Positions 1 through 8,576 of a stretch of DNA of 64,000 bases are shown one piece after another. The notes under the pieces are model-generated. The model made no database searches, was not told where the DNA came from, and saw only the letters and a list, made by a program, of their open reading frames with translations. Every line of letters starts with the position of its first letter. Position 1 is the stretch's first letter. The translations under genes were made by a program, and so were the position numbers. The stretch is from the NCBI GenBank assembly GCA_002696205.1, contig NZRL01000132.1, forward strand, positions 28,863 to 92,862, given 5' to 3'. The DNA is from Rhodospirillaceae bacterium. Lineage in GTDB: Bacteria; Pseudomonadota; Alphaproteobacteria; Rhodospirillales; Casp-alpha2.

Positions 1-49
1 TTCGTCCTTTCTTTCTTGTCGGCTCCCCCGGCCGGCGGGAGCGGCGGCC

Positions 50-589
50 TCAGCCGGCGTCGATGTCCAGGTTGACCGGACGGGTAAAGGTATTGGCGAC
101 CGGCGACCAGGCTTTGACATGATCGATCAGGGCGGCGATCTCCTCGTCCGAGGTATCGGCCTCAAGATTGACCTTGACCCGCACGTCGGTGAAGCCGACG
201 GGCTTTTCACTGGTGTCGCCCGTGCCCCAGACGGCGGTGATGTTCAAATCGCCTTCCAGTTCCAGTTCCAGCTTCTGAATGGTGATGCCACGGGCGACCG
301 CGTTGGCGTGAATGCCGACGGCCAGGCAGGAGCCGAGAGCGGCCAGCGAGGCTTCCGACGGGTTCGGCGCCGTGTCGTCGCCCAGCAGGGCCGGCGGCTC
401 GTCGACGATGTAGGGCTCCAGATCGCGGATGTAGTTCAGGTGCCGGAAGCGGCCTTCGGCCACGGTCTTACAGCTGAGCGTCTTGATGGCCTGCGGGTTT
501 TCCTTGCCCTTGGCGATCAGGCTTTCCAGACCGCCCTTGTCGATCGGGGCGAGGCAGCCGGTGAGGGCGGTGGCGGGTTCGTTCGACAT
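50..589 (-). CDS. OsmC-like protein lacking the second redox cysteine
   Basis: A 179-residue protein of the OsmC/Ohr superfamily, which normally reduces organic hydroperoxides with a pair of cysteines. The first cysteine sits in the expected helix (LGSCLAVGIHANA, Cys88), but where the second redox cysteine is expected the sequence reads AWSPVANTF, with Ser162. The fold is therefore supported while the standard thiol-peroxidase mechanism is doubtful. It is the last gene of a four-gene minus-strand operon, 30 bp after the ABC permease, so a role in handling whatever the transporter imports is plausible. A short GC-rich inverted repeat (22-42) follows the stop but has no T-run. Family assignment is fairly sure; function is not. 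Confidence 0.8.
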   Translation of the reverse strand: MSNEPATALTGCLAPIDKGGLESLIAKGKENPQAIKTLSCKTVAEGRFRHLNYIRDLEPYIVDEPPALLGDDTAPNPSEASLAALGSCLAVGIHANAVARGITIQKLELELEGDLNITAVWGTGDTSEKPVGFTDVRVKVNLEADTSDEEIAALIDHVKAWSPVANTFTRPVNLDIDAG

Positions 590-619
590 GATGGTTACTC
601 CCTTCGTTGAAAATGTCGA

Positions 620-1444
620 TCAGGCGTTCCTGACCCAGCTGTACCGGCGGATCGCATAGAGGCAGATGGCATCCAATGCGAAACCGATGGCGCCGATGAT
701 CAGGACGATGGCGGTAATTCGGTCGTATTCCAGGGTGTCGCGGGCGTCGTTGATGGCGTATCCCAGGCCCGAGGTGACGCCTAGATATTCGGCCGGCACC
801 AGCACGACCCAGGCGACGCCCAGGGCCAGACGGATGCCGGTCAGGACATCCTGGGCGATGGCCGGAAGAATGATGACGGCCAGCATGTGCCAGCCGCGGG
901 CACCCAGGTTCTGCGCGACACGGAACCATTTGGGATCGACCTTGCGCAGGCCGGCGGCGGTCGAAAAGGTGATCGGCCAGACGGCCGCGGCGAAGATCAG
1001 AAAGACGATGGCGGCATGCCAGGTTTCGAACGCCAGGACGGCGATGGGCATCCAGGCCAGCGGGCTGATCATGCGCAGGAACTGGAACGGCAGGTGCGTC
1101 GCCTCGCGGACGACGGCAAGCCTGCCGATGGCGATGCCGACGGGCACACCGATGACGATCGCCCATAATAGGCCCTGGCCGATGCGTTCCAGGCTGGGCA
1201 GGCTCATGCCCACGACCTCGCCCGATTGCAGGATGTCCCACAACCGGTTGAAGGTCGGGCCCGGCGCGAAATCGGCGAAGGACGCCGTGTCCGGGTTCAT
1301 GGCGACCAGGATGCCGCCGACCTGCCACAGCGCCAGCGTCGCCGCCACCCCGATGACGGCGGGCGCGAACCTTTTGATCAGGTTCGTGATCGCCGCCGGG
1401 GCGGAAGCGGGCGGGCCCGCCGGGTGTGCGACGCCGGTGGTCAT
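620..1444 (-). CDS. ABC transporter permease, nitrate/sulfonate/taurine type
   Basis: Integral inner-membrane subunit of 274 residues with about six hydrophobic segments and the binding-protein-dependent transport signature typical of SsuC/TauC/NrtB permeases (the EAA-like loop around AQNLGARGWHMLAVIILPA). The start at MTTGVAHPAG is chosen because its ATG overlaps the stop of the preceding binding-protein gene in a 4-bp ATGA (1441-1444), indicating translational coupling; a longer open frame upstream is only overlap. It works with the ATPase at 2663-3574 and the binding protein at 1441-2670. The substrate cannot be read from the sequence; sulfonates, nitrate or related small anions are the family norm. 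Confidence 0.88.
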   Translation of the reverse strand: MTTGVAHPAGPPASAPAAITNLIKRFAPAVIGVAATLALWQVGGILVAMNPDTASFADFAPGPTFNRLWDILQSGEVVGMSLPSLERIGQGLLWAIVIGVPVGIAIGRLAVVREATHLPFQFLRMISPLAWMPIAVLAFETWHAAIVFLIFAAAVWPITFSTAAGLRKVDPKWFRVAQNLGARGWHMLAVIILPAIAQDVLTGIRLALGVAWVVLVPAEYLGVTSGLGYAINDARDTLEYDRITAIVLIIGAIGFALDAICLYAIRRYSWVRNA

Positions 1445-2670
1445 AGGGCCAGCAGCTCCTCGCGCTCGTACGGGTTGTTGGGATCGACGCTCGGGTGCTT
1501 CTTCCATTCGGGATACTTCTCGAGCGCGTTGCGGATGAATTTGTAATCGACCAGATCGTCGGCGACGAAGGCCGGGTCCAGATTTTCCAGGAAGGTCTTG
1601 TCGCCGCTGACCACCGTGTCGTTCATCGCCTCGACGATGAACTTGGTCGCCGACGGATAGGGCCAGCCCAGGAAATCGATGCGGCCCGATTCCCAATCGG
1701 GATGCTGGATCGCTTCGGGGCTGGCGTAGTCCTTGGGATCGTAATAGGTCATGGCGCGTGTCACCACGGGGGCCGGGGCGGGCAGATACTTCTCCCCGTC
1801 GCGGGACAGCAGCTTCGCCGTCTCGGCCTTGTTCTCCATGGCGAAGTTCATGCCGCGGACCAGGGCGTTCATCACCGCCTGGGTCCATTCCGGTTTGGTG
1901 TCGACCGTGTCCTCGTGCATGCAGATGGTGCAGCAGGGATGGTTGCGCCACATGTCGCCGGTGAACCGCAGCATCTTGGCCCCGGCCTTCAACTCACCCA
2001 GGGCGTTGAACGGCTCGGCGACGATGAAGGCGTCGATCTTCCTACCTGCGAGGGCCGGCGGCATGTCGGGCGGCGGCATGACTTGCAGGTTGCATTCGTC
2101 GGGCGCCAGCGCAGCACCCTGTGGCTTGATGACGGCCTTCACGTTGGCTTCGCGAATCGCCATCTGCAGGACGATGTTGTGCATGGAATACCAATAAGGC
2201 ACGGCGACCTGCTTGCCGCCCAGATCGGCGAAGCTGTCGATGCCGGTGTCCTTGCCGACGACCAGGGCCGAGCCGTTGGTATGGGCCCAGGCCATCAGCT
2301 TGACCGGGAACTTGTTGTTGTAGCGCATCCAGATCGGGATGGGCTTGAGGAAGTGGACCAGGTTGAACTTGCGCGCGGCGAAGCCTTCAATCAGGGGCGA
2401 CCAGCCGCGGATCAGGGTCGGCTTCTCGGCCTCCAGTCCTTCGTCCTTGAAGTAGCCGTTGGCGTGCGCCACCAGCAGCGCCGTCGCATCGGTGATCGGA
2501 AGATAGCCGATGCGGACGACGTCATCGTCGGGTGCCGCCATGGCCGGGATCGACAAGCCGGCGAGCGCCGCCGCAAGGCCGCCCTTCGCCATGATGTCGA
2601 GCCATTGGCGCCGTGAAATTCCCTGTTCAAGCACTTCTTCGTCAACGGCCATTGCGAATTCGTCATGCAT
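1441..2670 (-). CDS. Tat-exported ABC substrate-binding protein, NrtA/SsuA-like
   Basis: Periplasmic binding protein of 409 residues. Residues 20-21 are a twin arginine (SRRQWLDIMAKGG) followed by a hydrophobic stretch and an AMA-A cleavage region near 46, so export by the Tat pathway is likely, as for NrtA/CmpA proteins. The mature part fits the NMT1/SsuA-like fold (RIGYLPITDATALLVAHANG near the N-terminus, then a WYSMHNIVLQ region). An unusual cysteine cluster, HPCCTICMHED, lies mid-protein and could hold a metal or disulfide. The gene overlaps the upstream ATPase gene by 8 bp and the downstream permease by 4 bp. The ligand is not identifiable. Confidence 0.86.
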   Translation of the reverse strand: MHDEFAMAVDEEVLEQGISRRQWLDIMAKGGLAAALAGLSIPAMAAPDDDVVRIGYLPITDATALLVAHANGYFKDEGLEAEKPTLIRGWSPLIEGFAARKFNLVHFLKPIPIWMRYNNKFPVKLMAWAHTNGSALVVGKDTGIDSFADLGGKQVAVPYWYSMHNIVLQMAIREANVKAVIKPQGAALAPDECNLQVMPPPDMPPALAGRKIDAFIVAEPFNALGELKAGAKMLRFTGDMWRNHPCCTICMHEDTVDTKPEWTQAVMNALVRGMNFAMENKAETAKLLSRDGEKYLPAPAPVVTRAMTYYDPKDYASPEAIQHPDWESGRIDFLGWPYPSATKFIVEAMNDTVVSGDKTFLENLDPAFVADDLVDYKFIRNALEKYPEWKKHPSVDPNNPYEREELLAL

Positions 2671-3574
2671 GGCGAGCCCCCGCTGTCTGTGATTTGGATT
2701 GCGTCATGGCATCCGGCGCATCGGTGCCGGGTGCGGTTGTGGCGCCGGCGCGTTCCGGCAGTTCTTCGACGTTGAAAGTGGTGTCGGTTGCGTCGGCATC
2801 TTCTTGGCCGTCCTCGTCGGCGTCGCCGCCGATGAGCGCCATGAGCCGGCGGCGCATGTCTTCGCTGGCCGCCTCGCCGCCTGCCTGTCCGCCGTTGCCG
2901 GCCAGAGCCGCGGTGTCTTCGATGGCGGCGATGCGGCCCGGATTGGGCGTCATGGCGACGACCCGGTTGCCCATGGAAATCGCTTCGTCCAGATCGTGGG
3001 TGACCAGGACCAGCGTGATGTCGAGGCGCCGTGTGATTTCCAGCACGTCGCGCTGCAGGGCGCGGCGGGTAATTGCGTCGAGCGCGGAAAAAGGTTCGTC
3101 CAGGAACAGGGCGGTCGGCTCGACGGCGAGCGAGCGGGCGAGCGCCACCCGTTGCTGCTGGCCGCCGGAAAGCTGTTGGACGTTGACGTCTTTAAGCGCC
3201 GACAGGCCGACCATTTCCAACAACGGCTCGACGATTTTCGCCGCTTCCTTCATCCGGCCCGCGAACCGCAGGCCGAGGGACGCGTTTTCGAACACCGTCA
3301 TCCAGGGATACAGAAGCGGTTCCTGGAACATCAGGTTCCATTTCGGCGATGGCCCGTCGACGTAGGTACCGTCCACGTAAACCTTGCCCGACGAGGGCGT
3401 CATCATGCCGCAGACGATCTGCAACAACGTCGATTTGCCGCAGCCGCTGCGCCCGACGATGGCGGTGCTGAGCCCCGGCTCCATGGTGAGGGAAATGTCG
3501 TCCAGAACGACCGCCTGTCCCCAGCGATACCGGTGGGAGACGTTTTCGATCAGGATGTGCGCTGAACGAGCCAT
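2663..3574 (-). CDS. ABC transporter ATP-binding protein with C-terminal extension
   Basis: Cytoplasmic ATPase of 303 residues from the start MARSAHILIE. Walker A is GRSGCGKST (41-49), signature LSGGQQ (135-140), Walker B ALFLDEP (155-161) and switch His193. Residues from about 215 form an acidic, low-complexity extension not found in the basic SsuB/NrtD domain. It is the first gene of the operon with the binding protein, permease and OsmC-like genes. No good Shine-Dalgarno precedes the chosen ATG; instead a 26-bp palindrome ends 4 bp upstream, so translation may be leaderless or start slightly upstream. Repression by the divergent TetR protein is the obvious model. Confidence 0.88.
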   Translation of the reverse strand: MARSAHILIENVSHRYRWGQAVVLDDISLTMEPGLSTAIVGRSGCGKSTLLQIVCGMMTPSSGKVYVDGTYVDGPSPKWNLMFQEPLLYPWMTVFENASLGLRFAGRMKEAAKIVEPLLEMVGLSALKDVNVQQLSGGQQQRVALARSLAVEPTALFLDEPFSALDAITRRALQRDVLEITRRLDITLVLVTHDLDEAISMGNRVVAMTPNPGRIAAIEDTAALAGNGGQAGGEAASEDMRRRLMALIGGDADEDGQEDADATDTTFNVEELPERAGATTAPGTDAPDAMTQSKSQTAGARHA

Positions 3575-3577
3575 GCC

Positions 3578-3603
3578 AAAAAGAATGACCGATCGTTCTT
3601 TTT
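3578..3603. promoter_or_regulatory. Imperfect 26-bp palindrome, candidate TetR operator
   Basis: An inverted repeat with 11 of 13 base pairs matching, centred between 3590 and 3591 (core AAGAATGACCGATCGTTCTT). It abuts the ATPase start codon and lies in the 236-bp space between the ABC operon and the divergent TetR gene. The ACCGATCG-type core resembles known TetR-family operators. Binding is inferred from position and symmetry only. Confidence 0.6.
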
Positions 3604-3810
3604 TGTCAAACGAATTTTTGCAATGCAACACAGATTCATGCAGCGCAGCATTGAAATCAAGTGGTTCGCGGTGATCGAAAGCACCCATTTTCCGCGCCCT
3701 CGGCCTGTCATCGCCCCATGAGAATTCAATAAATTCGTTTGATTTCTTGCGATTTTCCGAAAACGGGGGCATAAGAAGCCAGTGAACAACCAGATCGGAA
3801 GGCGCGGGAC

Positions 3811-4446
3811 ATGGACGATCAAACGATCCCGACGATGACCGTACCGAAACGCCGACGGGCCAACGACCCGGCAGACCGATTGGTCTCAACCGCCCGGGAC
3901 CTGTTCTGCAAACAGGGGATCGCCGCCACCGGCGTGCAGGAAGTTCTGGACGCCGCCGGCGTCTCGCGGATGACCCTCTACAACCGCTTCGGCTCGAAAC
4001 AGGCGCTGGTCAACGCGGCCCTGGAACTGGAAGGCCGCCAATGGCGGACCTGGTTCTTCGACGCCATCGAACAGGCCGGGCGCACGCCGCGCCAGCGGCT
4101 CTTGAACATCTTCGCCGTGCTGGAGGACTGGTTCTCGCGCGACGACTATTACGGCTGCGGCTTCATCAACGCGATTTCCGAAAGCGACAAGTCGGACCAG
4201 GACGTCCGCGCCCTGGCGCTGGAACACAAGAGCCAGGTGAAGGGTTTCCTGCAGCATCTCGCCCGCGAGGCCGGATTGGAAAACCCCGAAGGCTTCGTCG
4301 ATCAGCTGATCCTGATCATCGATGGCGCCATCGTCTGCCGCCTGGGCAATCCGCGGGCATCCCTGCGCGGCCCGTCCGAGGCATTGTTGTCACTGTTGCT
4401 GACCGAACACGGCGGCGACTGGGCGCGCAAACCGACGGCCGCCTGA
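3811..4446 (+). CDS. TetR/AcrR family transcriptional regulator
   Basis: A 211-residue regulator. Residues about 22-65 form the TetR helix-turn-helix (RLVSTARDLFCKQGIAATGV then VSRMTLYNRFGSKQALVNAA), followed by an all-helical ligand-binding domain with WFFDAIEQAG and the FSRDDYYGCGFINA region seen in a common proteobacterial TetR subgroup. It is divergently transcribed from the ABC/OsmC operon and a palindrome lies between them, so autoregulation and control of the importer are likely. The inducer is unknown. Residues 1-18 upstream of the domain are basic and variable. Confidence 0.9.
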   Translation: MDDQTIPTMTVPKRRRANDPADRLVSTARDLFCKQGIAATGVQEVLDAAGVSRMTLYNRFGSKQALVNAALELEGRQWRTWFFDAIEQAGRTPRQRLLNIFAVLEDWFSRDDYYGCGFINAISESDKSDQDVRALALEHKSQVKGFLQHLAREAGLENPEGFVDQLILIIDGAIVCRLGNPRASLRGPSEALLSLLLTEHGGDWARKPTAA

Positions 4447-4493
4447 AGCCGACCGCCCCGGCGCACCAGAAAACGGCCCAGACGATCTTTTCG

Positions 4494-5156
4494 TTATTTC
4501 CAGTAATTCGCCGCCAGGGACGATGCCGCCGCCCGGACCATGGCCGCGTCCGTTCCCGGACAATCCGTGAACCGCGCGCCGGTCAGATCGGCTCCGGTCA
4601 GATCGGCACCGGTCAGGTCCGTCCGCTCGAAGATCGCGAACCGCAGATTGGCCCCCGTCAGATCGGCGTCCCGCAGATCGGCGTCGGTGAAATCCGCCCC
4701 AGCCAGACAGGCCCCCGCCAACCGGGCCCGGCAAAGGCGCGCGCCGATAAACACGCCGCCGCCGAAATCGCCGCCCAGCCCATCGGCTTCGGACAGATCC
4801 GCCCCCGCCAACAGGATGCCGGGTGCCCGCAAGTTCGTCAGAACCGCGCCGTGCAGGTCCATGCCCCGGCCTTGGAATTGCGCCAGGCTCGCCCCGGCCA
4901 GACGCGCCTGCGAAAAATCCGCGTCCTCAGCCGCCGCCGCATCCAGGCGCGCGCCGGTGAAATCTGCGCCCGCCGCCGCCGCGCCCGCAAACTGGGCCCG
5001 GCGCAGGTCGCATCCGGTGAACGACGCACCCGTCAGAACCGCCCGCGCGAACCCCGCCATCTTCAAATCCGCGCCGCCGAACCGGGCGGCGGCCAGGTCC
5101 TTGCCGGTGAAATCCTCGGCGATCAGGGATTGATTACGATGGTCGGCTGGGGTCAT
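4494..5156 (-). CDS. Pentapeptide-repeat protein
   Basis: A 220-residue protein made almost entirely of A(D/N)LXX-type pentapeptides, for example TGADLTGADLTGARF near the C-terminus and ADLRDADLTGANLRFAIF before it. Such repeats build a right-handed quadrilateral beta-helix. No catalytic motif or signal peptide is visible. A break in the repeat register (about residues 80-95, QFQGRGMDLHGAVL) may be a loop. The gene converges with the TetR gene and is divergent from the WD40-like gene 44 bp away, with which it may share a promoter region. Function is unknown; many family members bind protein partners such as gyrase, but nothing here shows that. Confidence 0.85.
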   Translation of the reverse strand: MTPADHRNQSLIAEDFTGKDLAAARFGGADLKMAGFARAVLTGASFTGCDLRRAQFAGAAAAGADFTGARLDAAAAEDADFSQARLAGASLAQFQGRGMDLHGAVLTNLRAPGILLAGADLSEADGLGGDFGGGVFIGARLCRARLAGACLAGADFTDADLRDADLTGANLRFAIFERTDLTGADLTGADLTGARFTDCPGTDAAMVRAAASSLAANYWK

Positions 5157-5200
5157 GTCGTGTCCTGTAGATCGATCCGCGACGAAGGGGGTGGCCCGGC

Positions 5201-6211
5201 ATGACCGGACCGGAGATTGAAATTCCGCCGACCTGCACCGGCGTGACCCTGCCCGCCGGGGTCACCGCGGCCGATTTCGACGGCGCGGGCACGGCCTGGC
5301 TGGGCCTGGCCGACGGCAGTATAGCCTGCTGGCCCGATGGCGGCAGCCCCCAGGTTCGGGAAACGCCCGACGCCATCACCCTCTGCCTCGCCGGGCTGCC
5401 GGCGGGATGCCTTGCGGGCGGCGACGGCGGTGTCCTGCGCCGCGTCGATGCAGGCGGCGTCGTCGAGGAATGGGAAGCCCCCGGCGGCTGGATCGAACAT
5501 CTTCTGCTGCATTCGGCGACCGGACGCTGGGCCGCCGTGACGCCGCGCGGCATCACCCTGTTCGACCCCGAGACGGGCGCCATGCGCAAGGTCACGGACC
5601 TGGCCGGCGCCGCCACCGGGGCCGCGATGCGGTGGGACGGCGCGGCGATTGCGCTGACCCATCGGGCGGGCTTCACATTGGTGCCTTGGAACGGCGCGCC
5701 GGCGACCGAGCATCCCGTACGCGGCGCCATCCGTACCTTGGCCTGGCGGGCGGACGGACGATATCTCGCCGGGCCGACGCAGGAAGGCGATTTGCTCGCC
5801 TGGCAGCCGGCGGACGACGGCGAGGTTTTGCTGGCCTCCGAATGGGGACGCCTGATCCTGCCCTGCTGGTCGGCGGATTCCGCCTGGCTGGCCGCGTCGG
5901 CGGGCGAACGGTTGCTGCTCTGGCATTTCTCCGGCGACACGCCACCGGTTCGCCCCGAGCGGGAGATGACGCTGGAAAGCCCCGCGGCAATTTGCCGCCT
6001 GGCGTGGCATCCCTTGCTGGCGACCCTGACGGTCGGGCAGCGGGATGGCTCGGTGACCGTCATCGCGTTGGAATCCGGGCGGCAATGGTTCCTGCCGCCG
6101 AACGATGGCGCCGCGATTTCCGCCCTTGCCTGGCGCGGCGACGGGGCAGCCCTGCTGGCCGCCGACGAGGCCGGAAACGCCCGGATATTCGAGCCCCCCG
6201 TCCCCACCTGA
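5201..6211 (+). CDS. WD40/beta-propeller repeat protein
   Basis: A 336-residue soluble protein with repeated blades of the WD40 type: IRTLAWRADGRYLAGPTQEG followed by DLLAWQP, then CWSADSAWLAASAGE with RLLLWHF, then CRLAWHPLLATLTVGQRDGS and ALAWRGDGAALLAADEAGNA. Each shows the strand-turn-D-G-strand pattern, giving about six or seven blades, one propeller. No signal peptide or enzyme motif. Stand-alone WD40 proteins usually act as protein-interaction scaffolds; in some Alphaproteobacteria they neighbour metal-chaperone genes, but no such neighbour is present here. Divergent from the pentapeptide-repeat gene. Role unknown. Confidence 0.8.
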   Translation: MTGPEIEIPPTCTGVTLPAGVTAADFDGAGTAWLGLADGSIACWPDGGSPQVRETPDAITLCLAGLPAGCLAGGDGGVLRRVDAGGVVEEWEAPGGWIEHLLLHSATGRWAAVTPRGITLFDPETGAMRKVTDLAGAATGAAMRWDGAAIALTHRAGFTLVPWNGAPATEHPVRGAIRTLAWRADGRYLAGPTQEGDLLAWQPADDGEVLLASEWGRLILPCWSADSAWLAASAGERLLLWHFSGDTPPVRPEREMTLESPAAICRLAWHPLLATLTVGQRDGSVTVIALESGRQWFLPPNDGAAISALAWRGDGAALLAADEAGNARIFEPPVPT

Positions 6212-6437
6212 CCGGCCGCCGGCAATCCCGCTTAACGCGAACTGGCGCCATCGGTCGCCCCGCGCTGGCTGTATTAGAATATTTAAATTAAGCTACACTT
6301 CTATTGGGTCCGGGCATTTTCGCGCCACCGAACCATCGGCGCGCCGCTTGCCCTAGGCGTTCAAGGATGAATTCCGCCGCCCGGACCGTTCAGCGCAACG
6401 TCGCGTCAGCCTATGCAATTCGCCGGTCCCTGTGGCC

Positions 6438-6448
6438 AACGATCGGTC
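6438..6448. promoter_or_regulatory. Recurrence of the TetR-operator half core
   Basis: The 11-mer AACGATCGGTC is the exact reverse complement of GACCGATCGTT inside the palindrome at 3578-3603, and lies 40 bp upstream of the universal stress protein start. The flanks are only partly symmetric. The remaining part of the 277-bp space 6212-6488 has an AT-rich patch around 6275-6305 that could hold a promoter, and nothing else recognisable. Confidence 0.3.
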
Positions 6449-6488
6449 CGGTTTCCGGCGTCATCGCAATTAAAAGGGGATTCAGAGA

Positions 6489-6923
6489 ATGACAGAAAAA
6501 TTTTTGGTAGCCGTCGATGCAAGTCCGGGGAGTGAACGGGCGCTGAAGGCCGCGATCACCGTCGCCAAATCGTCGGGCACGGAATTGGTCCTGGTCCATA
6601 TCATCGAATGGTCGCCGTTCAGCTTCCACACGCCGGACGAACTGGCCGAGCGGCACAAACGCCGCGAGGAAGAATTGGACCGCGCCAAGGAAGCCCTTCT
6701 CAGCCCGGCAGAGGCGGCCGCGTCGGCCGCCGGCGTCGCCTTCGAATCGATCGTGCGTCACGGCAACCCGGCCGAAATGCTGGCCGACATCGCCGAGGAA
6801 ACCGGCGTCATCCAAATGTACGTCGGCCGCACCGGCGGGTCCAAGACACAACGCCTGCTGTTCGGCAGCGTCGCCTCGTCGCTGATCCAGATTTCGACGG
6901 TCCCCGTGACCGTTGTGCCGTAA
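6489..6923 (+). CDS. Universal stress protein, UspA family
   Basis: A 144-residue cytoplasmic protein with the Usp fold. The nucleotide-binding signature G-2x-G-9x-G(S/T) is intact: Gly113, Gly116 and Gly126-Ser127 (GRTGGSKTQRLLFGS), so this is an ATP-binding-type member. N-terminal KFLVAVDASPGSERAL is the usual first strand and loop. An AAAAGGGGA Shine-Dalgarno lies 8 bp before the ATG. The amino-acid symporter starts only about 25 bp downstream on the same strand, and a strong terminator follows that gene, so the two are probably one transcript; a Usp next to a transporter often fine-tunes transport, which is inference here. Confidence 0.92.
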   Translation: MTEKFLVAVDASPGSERALKAAITVAKSSGTELVLVHIIEWSPFSFHTPDELAERHKRREEELDRAKEALLSPAEAAASAAGVAFESIVRHGNPAEMLADIAEETGVIQMYVGRTGGSKTQRLLFGSVASSLIQISTVPVTVVP

Positions 6924-6947
6924 CGCGTGATGAAGTGGGGAATGATT

Positions 6948-8474
6948 ATGCATAGTCTTAAGGGGAAGTTTTCTATGGCCGGCCTCGCCTTGGCCATGGC
7001 CTTCATCATGGCGGCACCGGACGCTGCCTTCGCCAGCTTCGACGAAGCTATCAACAGCGCAACGGCCCCCATCGCATCCGCGATCGGCGCCATCGTTTTC
7101 TTCAAGATCCCGGTGTTCGGCGCGCAGCTGCCGCTGGTGGTGCTGTGGCTGGTCGTCGGTGCGGTGTTCTTCACCATCCGCATGGGATTCGTGAACATCT
7201 GGGGTTTCAAGCATGCCATCGAATTGGTGCGCGGCGATTACGCCAATCCCAAGGACGCGGGTGAAGTCTCGCACTTCCAGGCGCTGGCCACGGCCGTCTC
7301 CGGCACGGTCGGCATCGGCAACATCGGCGGCGTCGCCGTCGCCGTGACCGTCGGCGGCCCGGGGGCGACGTTCTGGCTGATCATGGCCGGGTTCCTCGGC
7401 ATGTCGACCAAGTTCGTCGAATGTACGCTGGGCGTGAAATACCGGAACGAGAACCCGGACGGCTCCGTTTCCGGCGGCCCGATGTACTACCTGCGCAAAG
7501 GCTTTGCCGAACGCGGCATGGACGGCTTCGGCAAGTTCATGGGGGCGTTCTATGCCATCGGTATCTTCATCGGCGCCATGGGCATCGGCAACATGTTCCA
7601 GTCGAACCAGGCCTATGTGCAGTTGAACAACGTCGCGGGCGGCGCCCTCGACGGGCTCGGCTGGCTGGTCGGCATCATCATGGCGGGGATCGTCTATCTG
7701 GTCATCGTCGGCGGCATCAAATCGATCGCCCGCGTGACGGAAAAGATCGTGCCCTTCATGGCGATCTTCTACATGGTCTTTGCCCTGATCGTGATCGCCA
7801 TGAACGGTTCGGCCATTCCCGAAGCCATCGGCAACATCTTCACCGGTGCGATGACCGGCGAAGGCGTCGCGGGCGGTGCCTTGGGTGCCTTGATCATCGG
7901 CTTCCAACGCGCCGTGTTCTCGAACGAGGCCGGCATCGGTTCTGCCTCCATCGCCCATTCGGCGGTGCGCACCAACGAACCGGTCACCGAAGGCGTGGTC
8001 TCCCTGCTGGAGCCGTTCATCGACACCATCGTGATCTGCACCATCACCGCCCTGGTGATCGGCACGACGGCCGTCGCCCATCCCGGGTTCGCCGGGGACG
8101 CGACGGGCATCGCCATGACCTCCGCCGCCTTCGAGACCCAGATTTCCTGGTTCCCGATCCCGCTGGCCCTGGCCGGGATGCTGTTCGCCTTCTCGACCAT
8201 GATTTCCTGGTCGTACTACGGGCTCAAGGGATGGTCCTACCTGTTCGGCGAAGCGCCGAAACTGCAGCTGATCTACAAGCTGCTGTTCTGCTTCTTCGTG
8301 GCGCTCGGCTGCACGGTGCAGTTGGGCCCGATCCTGGACATCTCGGATGCCTTGGTCTTCCTGATCTGCGTGCCCAACATCCTGGGCCTCTACATCCTGT
8401 CGCCGATCGTGAAGAAGGAATTGGACAGCTATTTCGCCCGCGTCAAAAGCGGCGAAATCCAGAAGTTCAAGTAA
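6948..8474 (+). CDS. Sodium:alanine/amino-acid symporter, AGCS family
   Basis: Inner-membrane secondary transporter of 508 residues with about ten to eleven transmembrane segments. AGCS hallmarks are clear: FQALATAVSGTVGIGNIGGV, GPGATFWLIMAGFLGMSTKF and the GGPMYYL segment, and the NEAGIGSASIAHSA motif late in the protein. I start at MHSLKGKF because GGGG sits 7 bp upstream; in-frame starts at 6927 (GTG), 6930 and 6942 would add up to seven residues. An extra N-terminal hydrophobic stretch ending AAFAS looks like a cleavable signal, which is unusual but occurs in proteobacterial members. Likely imports alanine or glycine with Na+; exact substrate unproven. Confidence 0.9.
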   Translation: MHSLKGKFSMAGLALAMAFIMAAPDAAFASFDEAINSATAPIASAIGAIVFFKIPVFGAQLPLVVLWLVVGAVFFTIRMGFVNIWGFKHAIELVRGDYANPKDAGEVSHFQALATAVSGTVGIGNIGGVAVAVTVGGPGATFWLIMAGFLGMSTKFVECTLGVKYRNENPDGSVSGGPMYYLRKGFAERGMDGFGKFMGAFYAIGIFIGAMGIGNMFQSNQAYVQLNNVAGGALDGLGWLVGIIMAGIVYLVIVGGIKSIARVTEKIVPFMAIFYMVFALIVIAMNGSAIPEAIGNIFTGAMTGEGVAGGALGALIIGFQRAVFSNEAGIGSASIAHSAVRTNEPVTEGVVSLLEPFIDTIVICTITALVIGTTAVAHPGFAGDATGIAMTSAAFETQISWFPIPLALAGMLFAFSTMISWSYYGLKGWSYLFGEAPKLQLIYKLLFCFFVALGCTVQLGPILDISDALVFLICVPNILGLYILSPIVKKELDSYFARVKSGEIQKFK

Positions 8475-8512
8475 CGGCCTGACATCCGGCGGACGTTCCG
8501 CCGCAAACGACG

Positions 8513-8540
8513 ACACCCCGCCCATTGGGCGGGGTGTTTT
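8513..8540. terminator. Strong bidirectional rho-independent terminator
   Basis: Perfect 11-bp stem (ACACCCCGCCC / GGGCGGGGTGT, 8513-8523 and 8527-8537) with an ATT loop, followed by TTTTCGTTT and preceded by AAACGA. It separates the symporter gene from the convergent livF end and can work in both directions. Confidence 0.93.
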
Positions 8541-8576
8541 CGTTTGCCTGAACGGCAATGCCGCCGGCCGCGATCA

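Noticed and set aside
22-42. Terminator after the OsmC-like gene
   Set aside because: GCTCCC/GGGAGC can pair, but the stem is short, mismatched inside and has no T-run on the minus strand.
4494-6211. Toxin-immunity or defence pair (pentapeptide protein plus WD40 protein)
   Set aside because: Neither has a nuclease, ATPase or other effector domain and they are merely divergent neighbours; no defence hallmark gene is near.
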